From NCBI RefSeq assembly GCF_004664715.2, contig NC_051063.1:67593518-67657517 (forward strand): a stretch of DNA of 64,000 nucleotides, given 5' to 3'. The DNA is from Peromyscus leucopus (taxonomy: Eukaryota > Chordata > Mammalia > Rodentia > Cricetidae). The notes below the pieces were generated by a model, which saw nothing but the letters and a program-made list of their open reading frames with translations, made no database searches and had not been told where the DNA came from. Below are positions 9,950 to 21,042 of the stretch, piece by piece; the first letter of the stretch is position 1; the number at the start of each line of letters is the position of its first letter. Made by a program: the position numbers and the translations under genes.

Positions 9950-11040
9950 GAGAAAAACTGAAGACCCCACATACGTGAAAGACACAACAAGGGAACAGGC
10001 AAGTAATTTCAGCCAATAAATTCAACAACTTCCATGAGAGGGTCAAATGTCTTGCAAAACACAAAATAACCAAAAAAGTCTCAAGAAGAATAATTGGCAT
10101 GAGCAGGAGTATATTAGGGCGAAAAAGAAGGTCCCAGGTTCGCAGTAAATACTTAGAGAAGTCTCCACACTTACACAACTTCCTGGGTAAATTCTAGAAA
10201 ACATTTGAAGGTAAAACAATGCCAACAGTACGCATGATGACACAAAAGCCCTCATCTGGGCCCTAATCACAAAGCAGACAGACATGGAGAAAGTTACAGG
10301 GCCATGGCCTTCTGTGGGCTGACACACAGAGCGGAAGGATCGTAACTCTTCAGGCCCAGGTGGAATTCAGCCAGAAATCCAAAACCGCCACAGCGTGGTG
10401 TACACATCACCATCAGGTGCTTAAGGGAGCAGAGCGACTTCCAACTGATAGAGATGCCGAGCCAGGCAGGTTCCCTTTACTGTGGCAAACTCCTGAGACA
10501 CCAGCTAACCAGGAGGAAAGGCTCGGCCCTCCTCACAGTTGCTTTAACTTATAGGGAGGCTGGGTGGTCATGAATGGGTACGCCAGGAAAGCGGGGCCAT
10601 TCACTTTATCACTAAGACTTGAAAAGAGCAGAGGCCAGAGTCCCACAAGCCCCTTCAGGGCACAATCTCAGTGTCTAACCAGGGCTCCTTCCCCTGGGCT
10701 CCATCTCTTCAAAGTCATGCAATCTACTAATAGAGACTTTCTAGGGACTTGAACTTCCATCTGTGGACTTCTAGGGAAGTTCATTTCAAACTGCAGCCAA
10801 GCACCTAAGACACCTAATGCTGAAGTCACAGTTCATGGAAACAGACGGGAGTAGGGAAGGTGCAGAATTTTGTCACCAGACTGCCACACTTCAAAAGTCT
10901 GCCACTTGGCCAGCTCTGCGAGGACAGTCCCATGTATCTGAAATATAAACTGTTACTCCCTTTTCCAACTTCTCCACTGAGCAAGGGCAGCTTCTCAGGA
11001 GGCCTGAACATCTAGGCAGACTGAACGCAGAAGCGGACCT
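9950..11040. other. Unassigned non-coding sequence
   Basis: No repeat or exon was recognised. The open frames are short and overlap on opposite strands without any recognisable domain. Confidence 0.5.
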
Positions 11041-11260
11041 GAGCACCCCGCTGCCGTCTACGTACTCAGATATTCAGAAGGTCTGGAACAAAGGCAGATC
11101 AGTAACACTCCTGCCGCTAATTGCTTTTTATGGAAAATAAAACTGCCTTCCACTGAAAAATGCTCTTTATGTAAAAATCGAACGGGTTATGGTTGTTCAC
11201 ATGAATTAATAAATACTTTTCAATTTCTCAATGTTATCTCTAATACAGCAGCAGAGTCGG
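11041..11260. promoter_or_regulatory. Conserved-looking AT-rich element (candidate)
   Basis: A repeat-free stretch rich in homeodomain-type words ('taattgctttttatgg', 'catgaattaataaatac') after a GC-balanced patch. The resemblance to enhancer sequence is compositional only. No alignment was possible. Confidence 0.3.
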
Positions 11261-12010
11261 CCATCTGTACCTTCGGGACTTAGCCCACAGAAACTGGAAT
11301 TTGGGGGAAAATATTACATGTACCAAACGTATATAATTGTTTTCCTTATTAAATTTCTTTATTTTGATAGTTACATTGCAATGGGTATTTTTAAAAATTT
11401 AGAGGGAGAAAGTGGGGAAGAGAGAGGGACCAAAATATATTATATATATATATGGAAGTATAAAAAAACAAAATTTTCTAATAAAGACAGAGAAATTTCC
11501 AAATGATTTAGTCTGTTGGAGAATGTGCTGGGCTCTGTGCGAACACTGTGCTTCTTTATAAAAAGGATCCCTGGATGCTGGGATTCCAAGGAGAACCTGG
11601 AACAATCATGTCCAGGAAACTGAGCAGCCACTGTGTACTGCTCGCAAAAGCTCTGGGGAGCCCTAACACATTTTAAGAGCACAGACAAGTTCTGAGACCA
11701 AACCGGGGGTCCCCTGTCATCTCTAGCACTCTGTAACCTAGGACTTTTTAGGGACTTAATACTCTGACTGAGCTCTGAGGGACACCCTATATCTTCCACT
11801 GGAGAGGGACACGAGGGAGGGTGGGGATGGGGATGGGGGATCGCCTGCTGTCTCAGGAAGATACCCATCATCCCACTTCTTAAAATGCTTTCCAAAACCT
11901 CGACCACCATGTGCAAAAATTTTCCCACAAAAATTTGATTAAATCTCTCTGGGAGACATCTTCATACGGCACTGCTAGAGAACACCACCATGCCAAGCTG
12001 AAGCTGGGGG
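11261..12010. other. Unassigned non-coding sequence
   Basis: Includes a short (TA)n run near 11440-11453. The 162-codon minus-strand frame at 11440-11928 has no recognisable domain and ends in the AT-rich run, so it was not called. Confidence 0.5.
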
Positions 12011-12018
12011 TATAAAAG
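12011..12018 (+). promoter_or_regulatory. TATA-box-like motif
   Basis: TATAAAAG in a G-rich setting ('gctgggggtataaaagagcc') is a textbook TATA box in form. A transcription start would fall near 12040. No open frame or splice donor nearby confirms a gene, so this remains a motif match. Confidence 0.25.
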
Positions 12019-12044
12019 AGCCCTGTGGCAGGGCGCATCAGTAG

Positions 12045-12615
12045 AGGAACACAGTTCCATATGAAAACGCTTAAAATACATTAGATTTTTGGTCAAGATG
12101 AAAGACAAAAGGAAAAAAAAAGCAATCTATTCTAATTGGGTTCCCATGGTAACTGTACAATTGGGTTTTTCAATATAACATCCCAAAGGCCCAATGCACA
12201 CTTGTAAAATATACTTCCAACAGCCCGGATTGTTTTTACATTGCAGCACTCCCAGGAAGATCAATTACTATACATCCCCGCCCTAACTATTAGTGGCGGG
12301 AGACTTCAGCAGTACTTGCCATATTAACATAAGTCACATACTGAACTCTACCTATCAAGATGATTATGTGGAAGTAATCACACACTTCAGGATCACCAAA
12401 CACACTCTGAGTAATAAGCCAATAGGAACGCTGTCCTAGAATCATGATTATGAAATGCCAGAAATGAAGTCCAAGTATATACCAGGCTGCTATACCACCC
12501 CCTTATTGATTCCCAGAATAAGCAGAATCAGTCATTAATAATTACATTAGAAGGTGACCCTCGGGGTTAATCATATTCTTGCTGGCTCTATGGAAGTAAA
12601 CAGCAAACAGATGCT
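12045..12615. promoter_or_regulatory. Candidate conserved enhancer
   Basis: About 570 bp without SINE, LTR or simple repeats. It contains an RFX X-box-like dimer GTTCCCATGGTAAC at 12140-12153, many ATTA/TAAT words ('tcattaataattacattaga') and a GC hairpin at 12277-12300. The density of developmental-factor-like words and absence of repeats suggest a conserved noncoding element. Conservation itself was not tested. Confidence 0.4.
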
Positions 12616-12618
12616 AAT

Positions 12619-12619
12619 A

Positions 12620-12666
<47 letters not shown>

Positions 12667-12668
12667 AA
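12619..12668. repeat. (TAAA)n microsatellite
   Basis: Twelve tandem AAAT units at the right edge of the candidate enhancer. Confidence 0.97.
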
Positions 12669-13465
12669 GATAACCAAGAAGAATTCAGACCCATGTCTTA
12701 ATATTCACAACACATTCCCAATTCAGGACTCTGGCATCATATAGCAGTCCCTCTCTGGGCCACAGTGGGCCCCCAGTGTAGGGCCCTAAGGACATGGTGT
12801 CCATCTACACTATGGGGTAGAGAACTGGAAGTACTCAGAATGAAAAAGCTTATCATCTGCATTTCCTGTACAACAGTCCTAAAAGTCTGCATAGGTTTAG
12901 AACCCACACACAGTGGGATGGACAGGCAGGTTTAATGGCTTCCAACTTCTATAGGTCTCCTGTAATAGGCTGTACAGATGCAGAAGGGGGCCAGCAGTGT
13001 GTCTGTCAGCAGGAAACACATACTGAGGTCCCCACCTCAATGAAGACCTACCAGTGTTCTCAGGGACAGCCCAGCCTGAAGGTGGACACTGTGTTTCTGA
13101 GAACCCCAGCTAATGTTCAAAGTGTAATAACCATTGGTTGTGATATGCTGGGACTTAAGGAGTCAATGCTGGTCACTCTGCATAGCCCTTCTCTTATGGA
13201 GGATCCCCCAGCCATGGACTTCTCTTTGCTGTCACCTCTGCTTCCCAGGGAGTCCTGAGAGACCCAATAAGACTAGCCCTTTCTCCGCAACCCTGCTGGA
13301 ATCTTTGTCCTGCTTATTGTACCCACTTCTGCAGTCACTAGGGCTCCTGGTGACCGGCCCAGGCCTCTGTTTTCTCTTCCTCTGGTACACATTCACATCC
13401 ACAGGAAGTCAGAAGCTCAGCTGAGAACAATGATTGTGGGTATTATCTGGTAAGAATGAGACAAG
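12669..13465. other. Unassigned non-coding sequence
   Basis: The frame at 12935-13258 (107 codons) resembles no family that I know and has no splice-site context. Nothing else was recognised. Confidence 0.5.
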
Positions 13466-13613
13466 CCAGGTGTGATTATGCACACCTTTAATCCCAGGAC
13501 TTAGTAGACAAAGGCAGGTAGAGCTCTGTGATTATGAGGCCAGCAGGTCTACCTAGAGAGTTCCAGGATAGCCAGGATAGCCATAGTAAGACTATGCCTC
13601 AAAGAAAAGAAAA
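13466..13613 (+). mobile_element. B1 SINE
   Basis: 'agccaggtgtgattatgcac' and 'ctttaatcccaggacttagt' begin a direct B1. It has a small 'aggatagcc' duplication and ends in an A/G-rich tail that grades into a purine-rich stretch to 13685. Confidence 0.85.
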
Positions 13614-13694
13614 GAGGAGGAGAGGGGAAAGGATGGAATGGGAGTAGGAAGGAGGGGTGTGGCAGAGAAGGGGAGGGAGGGGAGAGCTTACACT

Positions 13695-13852
13695 CGACTA
13701 GAGATGGCTCAGCAGTTAAGAGTAGTTAGATGTTCTTCTAGAGGAATCAAGTCCAGTTCCCAGCACCCATGCTGGTCAGTACACACATGCCTGTAACTCC
13801 ACCTCCAGGGAATCTGAACCCCTCTTCTATGGACACTGGAGCACACACACAT
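13695..13852 (+). mobile_element. B3-type SINE, host of LTR insertion
   Basis: 'agagatggctcagcagttaa', 'cagttcccagcacccatgct' and 'taactccacctccagggaat' give the B3 order, ending in a CA run. The CA run is split by the LTR that follows, and its remainder lies at 14320-14332. Confidence 0.82.
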
Positions 13853-14317
13853 TGTTGTTTGTTTTTGCTCTTTTGGGGGACCCGCCACCCAGCTTCCAAA
13901 TAAATCACTCACCGAGGCTTGTTCTTAATTATAAATGCCCAGCCTTAGCTTGGCTTGTTTCTTGCCAGCTTTCCTTAACTCAAATTATCCTGTCTACTTC
14001 TTGCCTCTGTGTTTTTCCAGTTCTCTTATTTCTGTAAATCTTACTCTTACTCTGTGGCTTGCTGTGTAGCTGGGTGGTTGGCCCCTGGAGTCTTCCTCCT
14101 TCTCTGGCTCCTAGATCTCTCTTCTCCTAGATTTCTCCTTTTATTTATACTCTCTGCCTGCCAGCCCCGCCTATCCTTCCTCCTGCCTTGCTATTGGCTG
14201 TCCAGCTCTTTATTAGACTATCATGTGTTTTAGACATGCAAAGTAACAAAGCTTAACAGAGTTAAACAAATGCAGCATAAACAAAAGTAATACACCTTAA
14301 AATAATATTCTACAACA
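13853..14317 (-). mobile_element. Solo LTR, ERVK-like (mys/MYSERV type)
   Basis: On the minus strand it begins 'tgttgtagaatattatttta' and ends '...aaacaaacaaca', with TG...CA ends extended to an ATTGTTGT/ACAACAAT inverted pair. It contains 'ggctggcaggcagagagtat' and 'ggcaagaaacaagccaagct', shared in order with the LTR at 46550-47050. It sits in a CA run, so the target duplication cannot be read unambiguously. No internal genes are attached. Confidence 0.75.
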
Positions 14318-14335
14318 ATCACACACACAGAGTAG

Positions 14336-14924
14336 ACACTGGAGGTGGTGGTTGCTACAGAATTAACTTACCTAATAAGCCACCCGGCCAGTTTGTAGAG
14401 AACGACTGGAAGCCTTCCTCCTCTGAGCTTCATGTAAGGAATAGGGCATGTGCAAGAGAAGCCAGCAACATAGGAGATGGGTGGTCTACATAACTGCACT
14501 ATGGAGGGTCCCAGGCCTCCTGGTTCAGGCTTCTGGGGCTTTTCCCTCAGCTTACTAGCCCACGCCTCTTCTTAATAAACTCTGTTTCCCTGACCGCTGG
14601 ACATCCCTCCCTCTTTCTCTGAAGCCCTCCACTTACCCCATGTCTCTCCATGGCTGACATGCACGCTTCCGGGCCCGAACTCGAGCAAGCATAGCTTGCC
14701 CTCTCCCTCTTCTCCAGCTCCTCCTCACAACAGCTGCCAAGATTGGCCTATCCTGTTGTTTCTCTTACATAATCTAATCGTCCTTGAACTTCCTTCCAAA
14801 TCTGTTTATAAATTCTTATATTAATGAGACTGACAGCCCACAAGAAAGAACCCCAGATTGCCCAGTAACAGAGCTATCTTCATTCCCAAACTTGAAATTT
14901 ATGCACAAACACCATGTTGGGTCA
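14336..14924. other. Unassigned non-coding sequence
   Basis: Holds pyrimidine-rich patches and no recognisable exon or repeat. Confidence 0.5.
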
Positions 14925-15215
14925 GGTCTGGTTGTCAGAACACAATGCCACAAAGGGTGGCTTAACTGACAGGCATTTATGTAACTTTTTACAGACCAGA
15001 CAAAAGCTCAAAAGCCTGGCTACCTAGGAGGACTCTTTCCTGGCACTACCTGGGCTCCTGCACAGAGCTCTTTCCTGGCATACTGACAGGGGATCTACTG
15101 CCTACCTTACAGGGCATGGAGTCTGTGGGACTGGGATTCACGTCAGTCCTGTGACCTCACTTTACCTTAACCATCTTTTGAAGGCCTCTTCTCAAACACA
15201 GTCTCATTGCACGAG
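14925..15215 (-). mobile_element. MLT1-type MaLR LTR, old
   Basis: 'acaatgccacaaagggtggc' then 'ttaccttaaccatcttttga' and 'caaacacagtctcattgcac' on the plus strand match the reverse complement of an MLT1 LTR, in the right order and spacing. It is heavily diverged. Confidence 0.65.
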
Positions 15216-16375
15216 ATTGCAACCTCTGACCCTGGGATGCAGTGCTGAGAAGCACAGAGCCTGTGTCCAGCAAAGCATAGCCTTTGGTCAAGTCAACCAC
15301 AGCCCAGGCCTCAGAAGGCTCCTGATCCAGCATCCTAACACCTCAGGATGAACCCAGTACCACAAAGGTGAGAGTCAAATGCAATGGAAGGTCAGGAAGG
15401 AACCCAGGACTGAAGTGGCTTCTAACTTGAGACTGGGGAGGTTGGAGGGCAGAGCCAACAGCAGAGTATATCTGGGTTTGGGTTTGGGGGCAAAGGCAGT
15501 CACCAACGTACAGAGAGAAAGGGAGACCCCAGACCACCCACACATGCAACTCTGGAGCAAGGGCAGACAAGCAGAGTCTGGATAAAGTGCCTACTGGGCA
15601 TGTGTAGGGCCAGGTAGGTCCAAAAGAGCCAGGCACAAATGCACTTTGCCTTGGATCTGAGCAGGAGGTTCAACTAGAGTCTGTCTGAAGCAAAAAAGAA
15701 GAGTGATGGGAAGCAAAAAGAGGCCAACCATCGAGTCTCTATGCCAGGGGCCTTGCTAAACAACATACTGTACCAGGCAGCCACACCCCATGCCTGTATG
15801 GTATTTGTGAAGTCTGGCATTTCCAGAAACTTCTAGGTGATTGCAGGGATAGAAGACACCAGATAGGAATGGAAACAAGAGACCGTGAGGCCAGAGCCCA
15901 AAACAATGTTCTCACTTCACACTCCCTATTCCACCCCACATAACAGCCAGGCTCACTCAGCTCCACACAGTCCCCAGACTCACACAGTCCTACATCCCCA
16001 GAATCCTAGATTCACAGGCCTTTAAGATGCACACAACCCCCAAGGCCCATTGAGCACCAGGGCTCACAGGACTCCAAGGCCCACAGCACACCAGTCTGCA
16101 CGGGTCCACAGCTTTCATGTATCCTAGCAACACTTACTTCCTCAGGCAGACTCATTCTGAGCTACGCAGAGGTGATCTGAGGGTGCTGACACCCTTGAGA
16201 TGTGACCATGAGATGTGACCTTTCCTAAGTCACCCTAACAGCTTGAGACAAAGTCAACACCTTAGGTTGCCAATCATGGTGGTGGCTAGTGTTACAGCCA
16301 GCTTGACAGACTCTGGAATCACACAGGGCCCTCTACACATTAAAATGAATAAACAAACAAACAAACACATGAGTG
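15216..16375. other. Unassigned non-coding sequence
   Basis: A CA/CC-rich segment at 15900-16120 contains imperfect repeats of 'cacacagtcc'-like words. A faint MT-LTR start ('tggctagtgttacagccagc') lies near 16284, and a short (AAAC)n run at 16343-16367. No exon was recognised. Confidence 0.45.
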
Positions 16376-16582
16376 ATGGAGCTGGAGGATGGCTCCGTTG
16401 GTAAAGTGCTTCCTGTACAAGCCTGAGGACCAAGTTTGAGTCCCAGAACCCAAGTCAAAGGTTGGGCTTGGCATGTAGATGTAATCCAAGCACTGGGGAG
16501 GTGGAGATGCACAAATCCCTCGGGTTACTAGCTGGCCAGCTTAGCCTATCCAGTAAGTTCTAGGCCAAAGATCCTGTCTCAA
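16376..16582 (+). mobile_element. B4/RSINE-type SINE, left part
   Basis: 'ggagctggaggatggctccg' and 'gcctgaggaccaagtttgag' give the tRNA-derived 5' part, then 'gtaatccaagcactggggag' gives the B1-like part. It ends in a target duplication caused by the B1 insertion. Confidence 0.75.
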
Positions 16583-16736
16583 GCTGGGCAGTGGTGGCAC
16601 ATGCCTTTAATCCCAGCACTCGGGAGGCAGAGCCAGGAGTTCGAGGCCAGTCTGGTCTACAAAGCAAGATGCAGGAAAGGCACAAAGCTACACAGAAAAA
16701 CCCTGTCTCAAAAAACCAAAAAAAAAAAAATAAAAG
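16583..16736 (+). mobile_element. Young B1 SINE, cricetid-type
   Basis: Full-length B1 ('gctgggcagtggtggcacat' to 'ccctgtctcaaaaaacc') with an A tail. It is flanked by a perfect 14-bp target duplication AGATCCTGTCTCAA (16569-16582 and 16737-16750). The 'caggaaaggcacaaagctac' segment is the form I associate with cricetid B1. It is the least diverged B1 in the window. Confidence 0.95.
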
Positions 16737-16750
16737 AGATCCTGTCTCAA

Positions 16751-16880
16751 AAAACACAAGAAGCCTGAGGAGCAATGAATGTGACTGACCTCTGGCCTCC
16801 ATATATACACGTGCACTACTGCGCGCGTCTGTGTGCACACACACACACACAGAGTGATCAACATACCCTGGCCACACTCA
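16751..16880 (+). mobile_element. B4/RSINE-type SINE, right part
   Basis: 'actgacctctggcctccata' and a CA tail continue the SINE broken by the B1 at 16583-16736. A (CA)n run lies at 16836-16851. Confidence 0.65.
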
Positions 16881-17995
16881 ACCCCTGCAGGCAGCCTCAT
16901 ACTGAGCCAGGTAGAGGTCTTTAAGCCTTATGCTTCTGAAAACAAACTACTGATCCAGACTCAAGGCCAAGGACACTCCAGCTAGTGGCAGAGTCACAGC
17001 AATCATGTTTAGGAGAGCTACGGAGTGTAAGGTGCAGAATGTACAGCTACCCCAGTGTGTCTGGGATGTATCTAGCTTAGGACCAAAAGCCCCACTTATC
17101 TATGTCTGGTCTCAGCCAGCAGGGAGGGTAATCCTGAACTTTAAGATTTACCCATGTTTACACCTGCCCATCTTTCTAAGAAAACTTTCTGGCTATCCCT
17201 CAGAAGCAGCATTCTGGAAGCAGCCTCCCCTAGTGACTCTGACCCAAGGGGACTCGGTTCCCACCAGTCAGTTCTCAGAGCCTTGCTCAGCCCAGAGACG
17301 GATGGGCTGGAGGAGGGGAGGTGCAGGGAGCCTGTTAATCAGCAGACAGGCCACAGGACGCCCTGCATCCATCTGACTCGACAGCTTAATCTGATGCTAA
17401 CACAATGGTGACAGAAACAAATTTTTTTCTGCACAATAAAGAATAGTACACCTGGGTCTTCTTGGGATAGCCAGCTAAATTCAGTAACTTTTGGAGATAT
17501 ATCATTTCTTTTCTTTGCCCATTATTCTAGAAACTTCCCCTTGAGTGCTAAGAGCCTTACTAACAAGAACAGCGGCATGCCCAGAACAGAGCTCCTACCA
17601 CCACTGTGCTAAGGACGTGACATGCTTTCTCATTTGATTCCCTGTCATCTGACACAGGCACAGGAGTCATGGTAGGCATTATCTTAACTAGATGACAACC
17701 TCGGAACACGGAGACTCTCAATCTCTGTTTCTGAGACCTTCCATGAGCTCTGCATTTACCACATAAAGGGGCCAGGCCTGCAAAACCTGTCTGCTCCAAC
17801 TCCTCCGCACCACTCTGACCCCACCACGTGTCCATTTGACACACCTACCCAACGACCACCCAAGACCCCACCAGCTGCAGTTCCTGCCCCAGAGACCTCT
17901 CCCCAGATCTCCCTGAGGCTACCCATCTCTCCTACTTAAATCTCTACTCAGAAGCCCTTTGTTCAAAACAGCCGTTTCAAATGGTAATGGTTTAG
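16881..17995. other. Mostly unassigned; weak MIR and enhancer-like patches
   Basis: 17331-17560 is repeat-free with 'gttaatcagcagacagg' and 'gcttaatctgatgctaac' words. 17575-17700 ('cactgtgctaaggacgtgac' with 'tttctcatttgattcc') weakly resembles a minus-strand MIR. No exon was recognised. The frame at 17005-17376 has no domain. Confidence 0.4.
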
Positions 17996-18420
17996 ATGTG
18001 AAGTGACCCCCGCCCCAAACACTCAAGTGTTGAAGGCTTGATCCTCAGCTGGTGGTTCTAATCACTGGGACATGACCGGACCCTATGGGCTCTGACCTAA
18101 TCAATGGATTCATCTCTATGGATTTATAATATAATCAGTACTAGAAGGAAGAACCTCATTGGAAGTAGGTCACTGGGGCCATATGCTGGAAAGACACTGT
18201 GACCTTGACTCTGTCCTGTCTCTCTTCTTCTCCTTCCCTCATTTCTGTCTCTGCCTCCTGATGGCCATGATTCTCTACCTCTGTTCCGGGCTCAGAAACA
18301 ATGGAGTCACTCACCATGGTCTGAGGCCTCTGAATACGTGAGCCACAGCAAACTATTCCCTTAAGTCGTGTTCTCTGTGACACTTGGCCACAGAGACAAA
18401 AATCTAACTTACACAAATCA
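17996..18420 (+). mobile_element. MaLR-type LTR (MT/ORR1 group), old
   Basis: 'tggtttagatgtgaagtgac', 'cttgatcctcagctggtggt', 'gaagtaggtcactggggcca' and 'gtgagccacagcaaactatt' follow the order of a rodent MaLR LTR carrying the 'gtgaaatgacccc' start. A related copy lies at 56888-57205. Confidence 0.55.
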
Positions 18421-19240
18421 TTCTCTTCTGTCCTCCAGATGCCCTCACCAGCACCCAGAATACAAATACATCTCACCTACCTGAAGCACAAATCCAGTGA
18501 ATCTTATCGATAAGAACCAGGAGTCAGGTATTGGGGTAAAAACCTGAAAAATCAGAGAAGCAGGGGAGCAGCCACAGTTGCTTCCTCCCTCTTCCATTCC
18601 TCGGTCCAAAAAAGCTGAGATCCTCTCCCCGCCCTGCCTTATCACTTCCTGCTGCCTCTCTGCACAGACCTCCAAACCTCTATGGTTAACTAGTGGCTAG
18701 CTCTGCCCTCTGACTCCAAACAAGCTTTCTTTGTCAGAATACAAACAAAGTATCGCACAACATCTACCCAGTCACATCCACTCAGCTTTTCAAGAGCACA
18801 GCCCTCGAAGACAAGGTTGGCATAAGCCTGCTTAGTCTTCCTCCAAAAAATTCGTGGACTAGAACAATTCCACTGTGCAGTATGGGAGGGCAGGGCGCAA
18901 TGGGAGGGCTTTGGACTGTGGGGGGACAGTGGAGCCAATAATGTCTTTCTCTCAGGAATGGACCAATTATCACAGGACTTCAGCCTCCTGCCTGCCCTTC
19001 TGTTCTTCAACATGAGTTGAAGCAATACAAGGCCCTTACCAGATAGGATCTCCAATGTCCCAACTCCAACACTGTGAGCCCAAAAGCTCTTTCTTTATAC
19101 ACAGAATCACCCAGTCTCGGGTATTCTGTTACAGCACCGGAAAATGGGCCTCTGACCTGCCCGGCTCTCGAAGAGTATCTTCTTACACTGGGAACCACCA
19201 GAGGAGCCCCACAGCGATCCACCACCCAGTGAGAACTTTC
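18421..19240. other. Unassigned non-coding sequence
   Basis: No repeat or exon was recognised. The frame at 18690-19055 on the minus strand is unremarkable. Confidence 0.5.
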
Positions 19241-19565
19241 CATGGTCTTTATGTAAGCCAGCCAAGCACACGCTCTATTTTTAATTTGCATTCTGATGTG
19301 ACTGTACACCTAAAACTTGACAGTGTGATTTTAAGGATGCCATAGCTACCTACAGGAAGTACAGGTTGCCCCCCACAGAGCTCAGGCTGGGGGTGGAGGT
19401 GCCTGTTAATGAGCCGCCTTCCTCCCCGCTGACATCTCTGCCTGAATGAGCAGTTAAAATAAGGCAATCTCCCCGCCTCAGAGCCCAAATGCCAGGCAAG
19501 GCAGACAGCATGCTTCTTTAAAATCCACATTAAATAAAAGCACACACTCCAAACATTTCCTCCTT
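19241..19565. promoter_or_regulatory. Candidate conserved noncoding element
   Basis: Repeat-free, with 'ctctatttttaatttgcatt', 'gtgcctgttaatgagccgcc' and 'cattaaataaaagcacacac'. The mix of MEF2-like, homeodomain-like and GC-rich words resembles developmental enhancers. Conservation was not tested. Confidence 0.33.
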
Positions 19566-19578
19566 CCAGAGTAAGAAG

Positions 19579-19706
19579 GACCTGGGCTGGACGGTTCTTG
19601 CCTACAATCCCACCCCTTAGAAGGTGGAGGCAGGAGGATCAGGAATTCAAGGTGAGTTCCAGGCTAACCTGGGCTACAGGAGACCCTGCCTCAAAAATCA
19701 AAACAA
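19579..19706 (+). mobile_element. Old B1 SINE
   Basis: 'ttgcctacaatcccacccct' and 'gtgagttccaggctaacctg' with 'agaccctgcctcaaaaatc' are B1 in direct orientation, diverged. Confidence 0.8.
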
Positions 19707-20696
19707 AACAGAGCAAAAAGAAACAAAGAAAACTGACCCTACACGTAGTTGCCTTTTCCAACTAGTCTCTCCTCTCACATGTACCTTCCAGTCAGCTGAC
19801 AAGGCTGATCCCCAGGACCTCCACAGGCACCACCCCCTCATTGCCAGACCCCACATAATCTATACTGGCACCTCCCCCTCACTGCCAGATCCCAGTGCTG
19901 AACTTCCCTTTCTTCCCAATTGAATGACAAGCAGGCACGTGAACTTCCAGGGATCCGAGCAATGACTTGTTATCCCCACAGCCCTCAGCATGGAACAGCC
20001 CCTCCCGGAGAACCCTCACCTACTGTACTAGCCATCCTTGTTAGCTAACCCTACACTCTTCTCAAACTGGACTCTGTGCTGACAGGTCCCCAAATGCACC
20101 CCAGAGTTCAGGTTCCAAGGCTCGACCTGGAATATCCAACGCTTGCCCTCCACAGCACACCCACAGGAAATCTCACAAGCTGCTCCAGACACACTTTGAG
20201 GAGGATTGTGCAAGGGTGCCTGTCCAGCAGTGATGCATGGACAGTCCATGGATAGGACTTGGATGTTCCCCTCCCCCACAGCCCCAGAGCATTTGCCCTC
20301 AACTCACCGAGGGGTGTGAGGCAGAGACTGACCACAAAGAGCAAAGCGCCTACAGTAGGCAGGGTCTTGTCAGGACATCTGCACTGCACTCAGCCCCAGC
20401 TAATGTCTGCACACTCCTCGTGGGGTCCTGAGAACCATCATGTAGGAACAGACTCAGATATACGTACGCTTTTCTTCACCGCCCAGGACAATGCTTGCGG
20501 ACACTGGCCAGAGAGCCTTCACTGAATATCAAAGCATGTGCTTGCAGAAGCTCTGTTCTGCCCACGAAGGCCTCCCATCACCTTCTCAGCCTAACCATTG
20601 CAAAGAAAGTACGGCAGGATAGTGAGAAGCCTGCCCTTGTTTAGCAAACAGATCTGGGCTATACAGCTCTTCTTTATGCCCCCATGTACCTCTGAA
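19707..20696. other. Unassigned non-coding sequence
   Basis: A duplicated phrase occurs at 19821-19893 ('ccctca..tgccaga.ccc' twice, about 45 bp apart). Otherwise no feature was recognised. Confidence 0.5.
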
Positions 20697-20800
20697 ACCC
20701 TGCTTCCTCACATGTAAAAAGGAAAAAGAAAGTCACTCCTTTCTCATCCTTCTTCAACTGATCCAGAGGATTTGATGAAATGATCTAGGGTAGAGCATGG
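20697..20800 (+). mobile_element. MIR SINE fragment
   Basis: 'accctgcttcctcacatgta', then 'gaggatttgatgaaatgatc', matches the order of the conserved MIR core ('cctcatctgtaaaatgg ... gaggattaaatgag'). This is an ancient mammalian tRNA-derived SINE. Confidence 0.5.
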
Positions 20801-21042
20801 CCAACCTTCAGCTGGAAAGCCATGCAATAGCTTTGAATGCAGCTCAATACAACATCATGTCACCATGTCAAAAGGTTGGGCACCCTGGCTAAGTAAAGCG
20901 ACATAGACAGTATGCCTTCCACACTCCAGGATGACATGAGCCACACAAGAGTGAAGAGCCACTCAAATAAGATACAGTTCCTTCTCCCCCACTCCCCCCA
21001 GAAAATTCTGCAGAGCTCTGATACATCTGATACATCTGATAT
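20801..21042. other. Unassigned, with short tandem duplication
   Basis: A 10-bp unit 'tgatacatct' is repeated about 2.5 times at 21020-21045. Nothing else was recognised. Confidence 0.5.

Noticed and set aside
11440..11928. 162-codon minus-strand frame
   Set aside because: No domain, no splice-site support, and its end lies in a TA-rich simple run.
19821..19893. Duplicated 'tgccagaccccaca'-like phrase as a regulatory tandem
   Set aside because: Two imperfect copies only, in unassigned sequence. A local duplication is enough to explain it.
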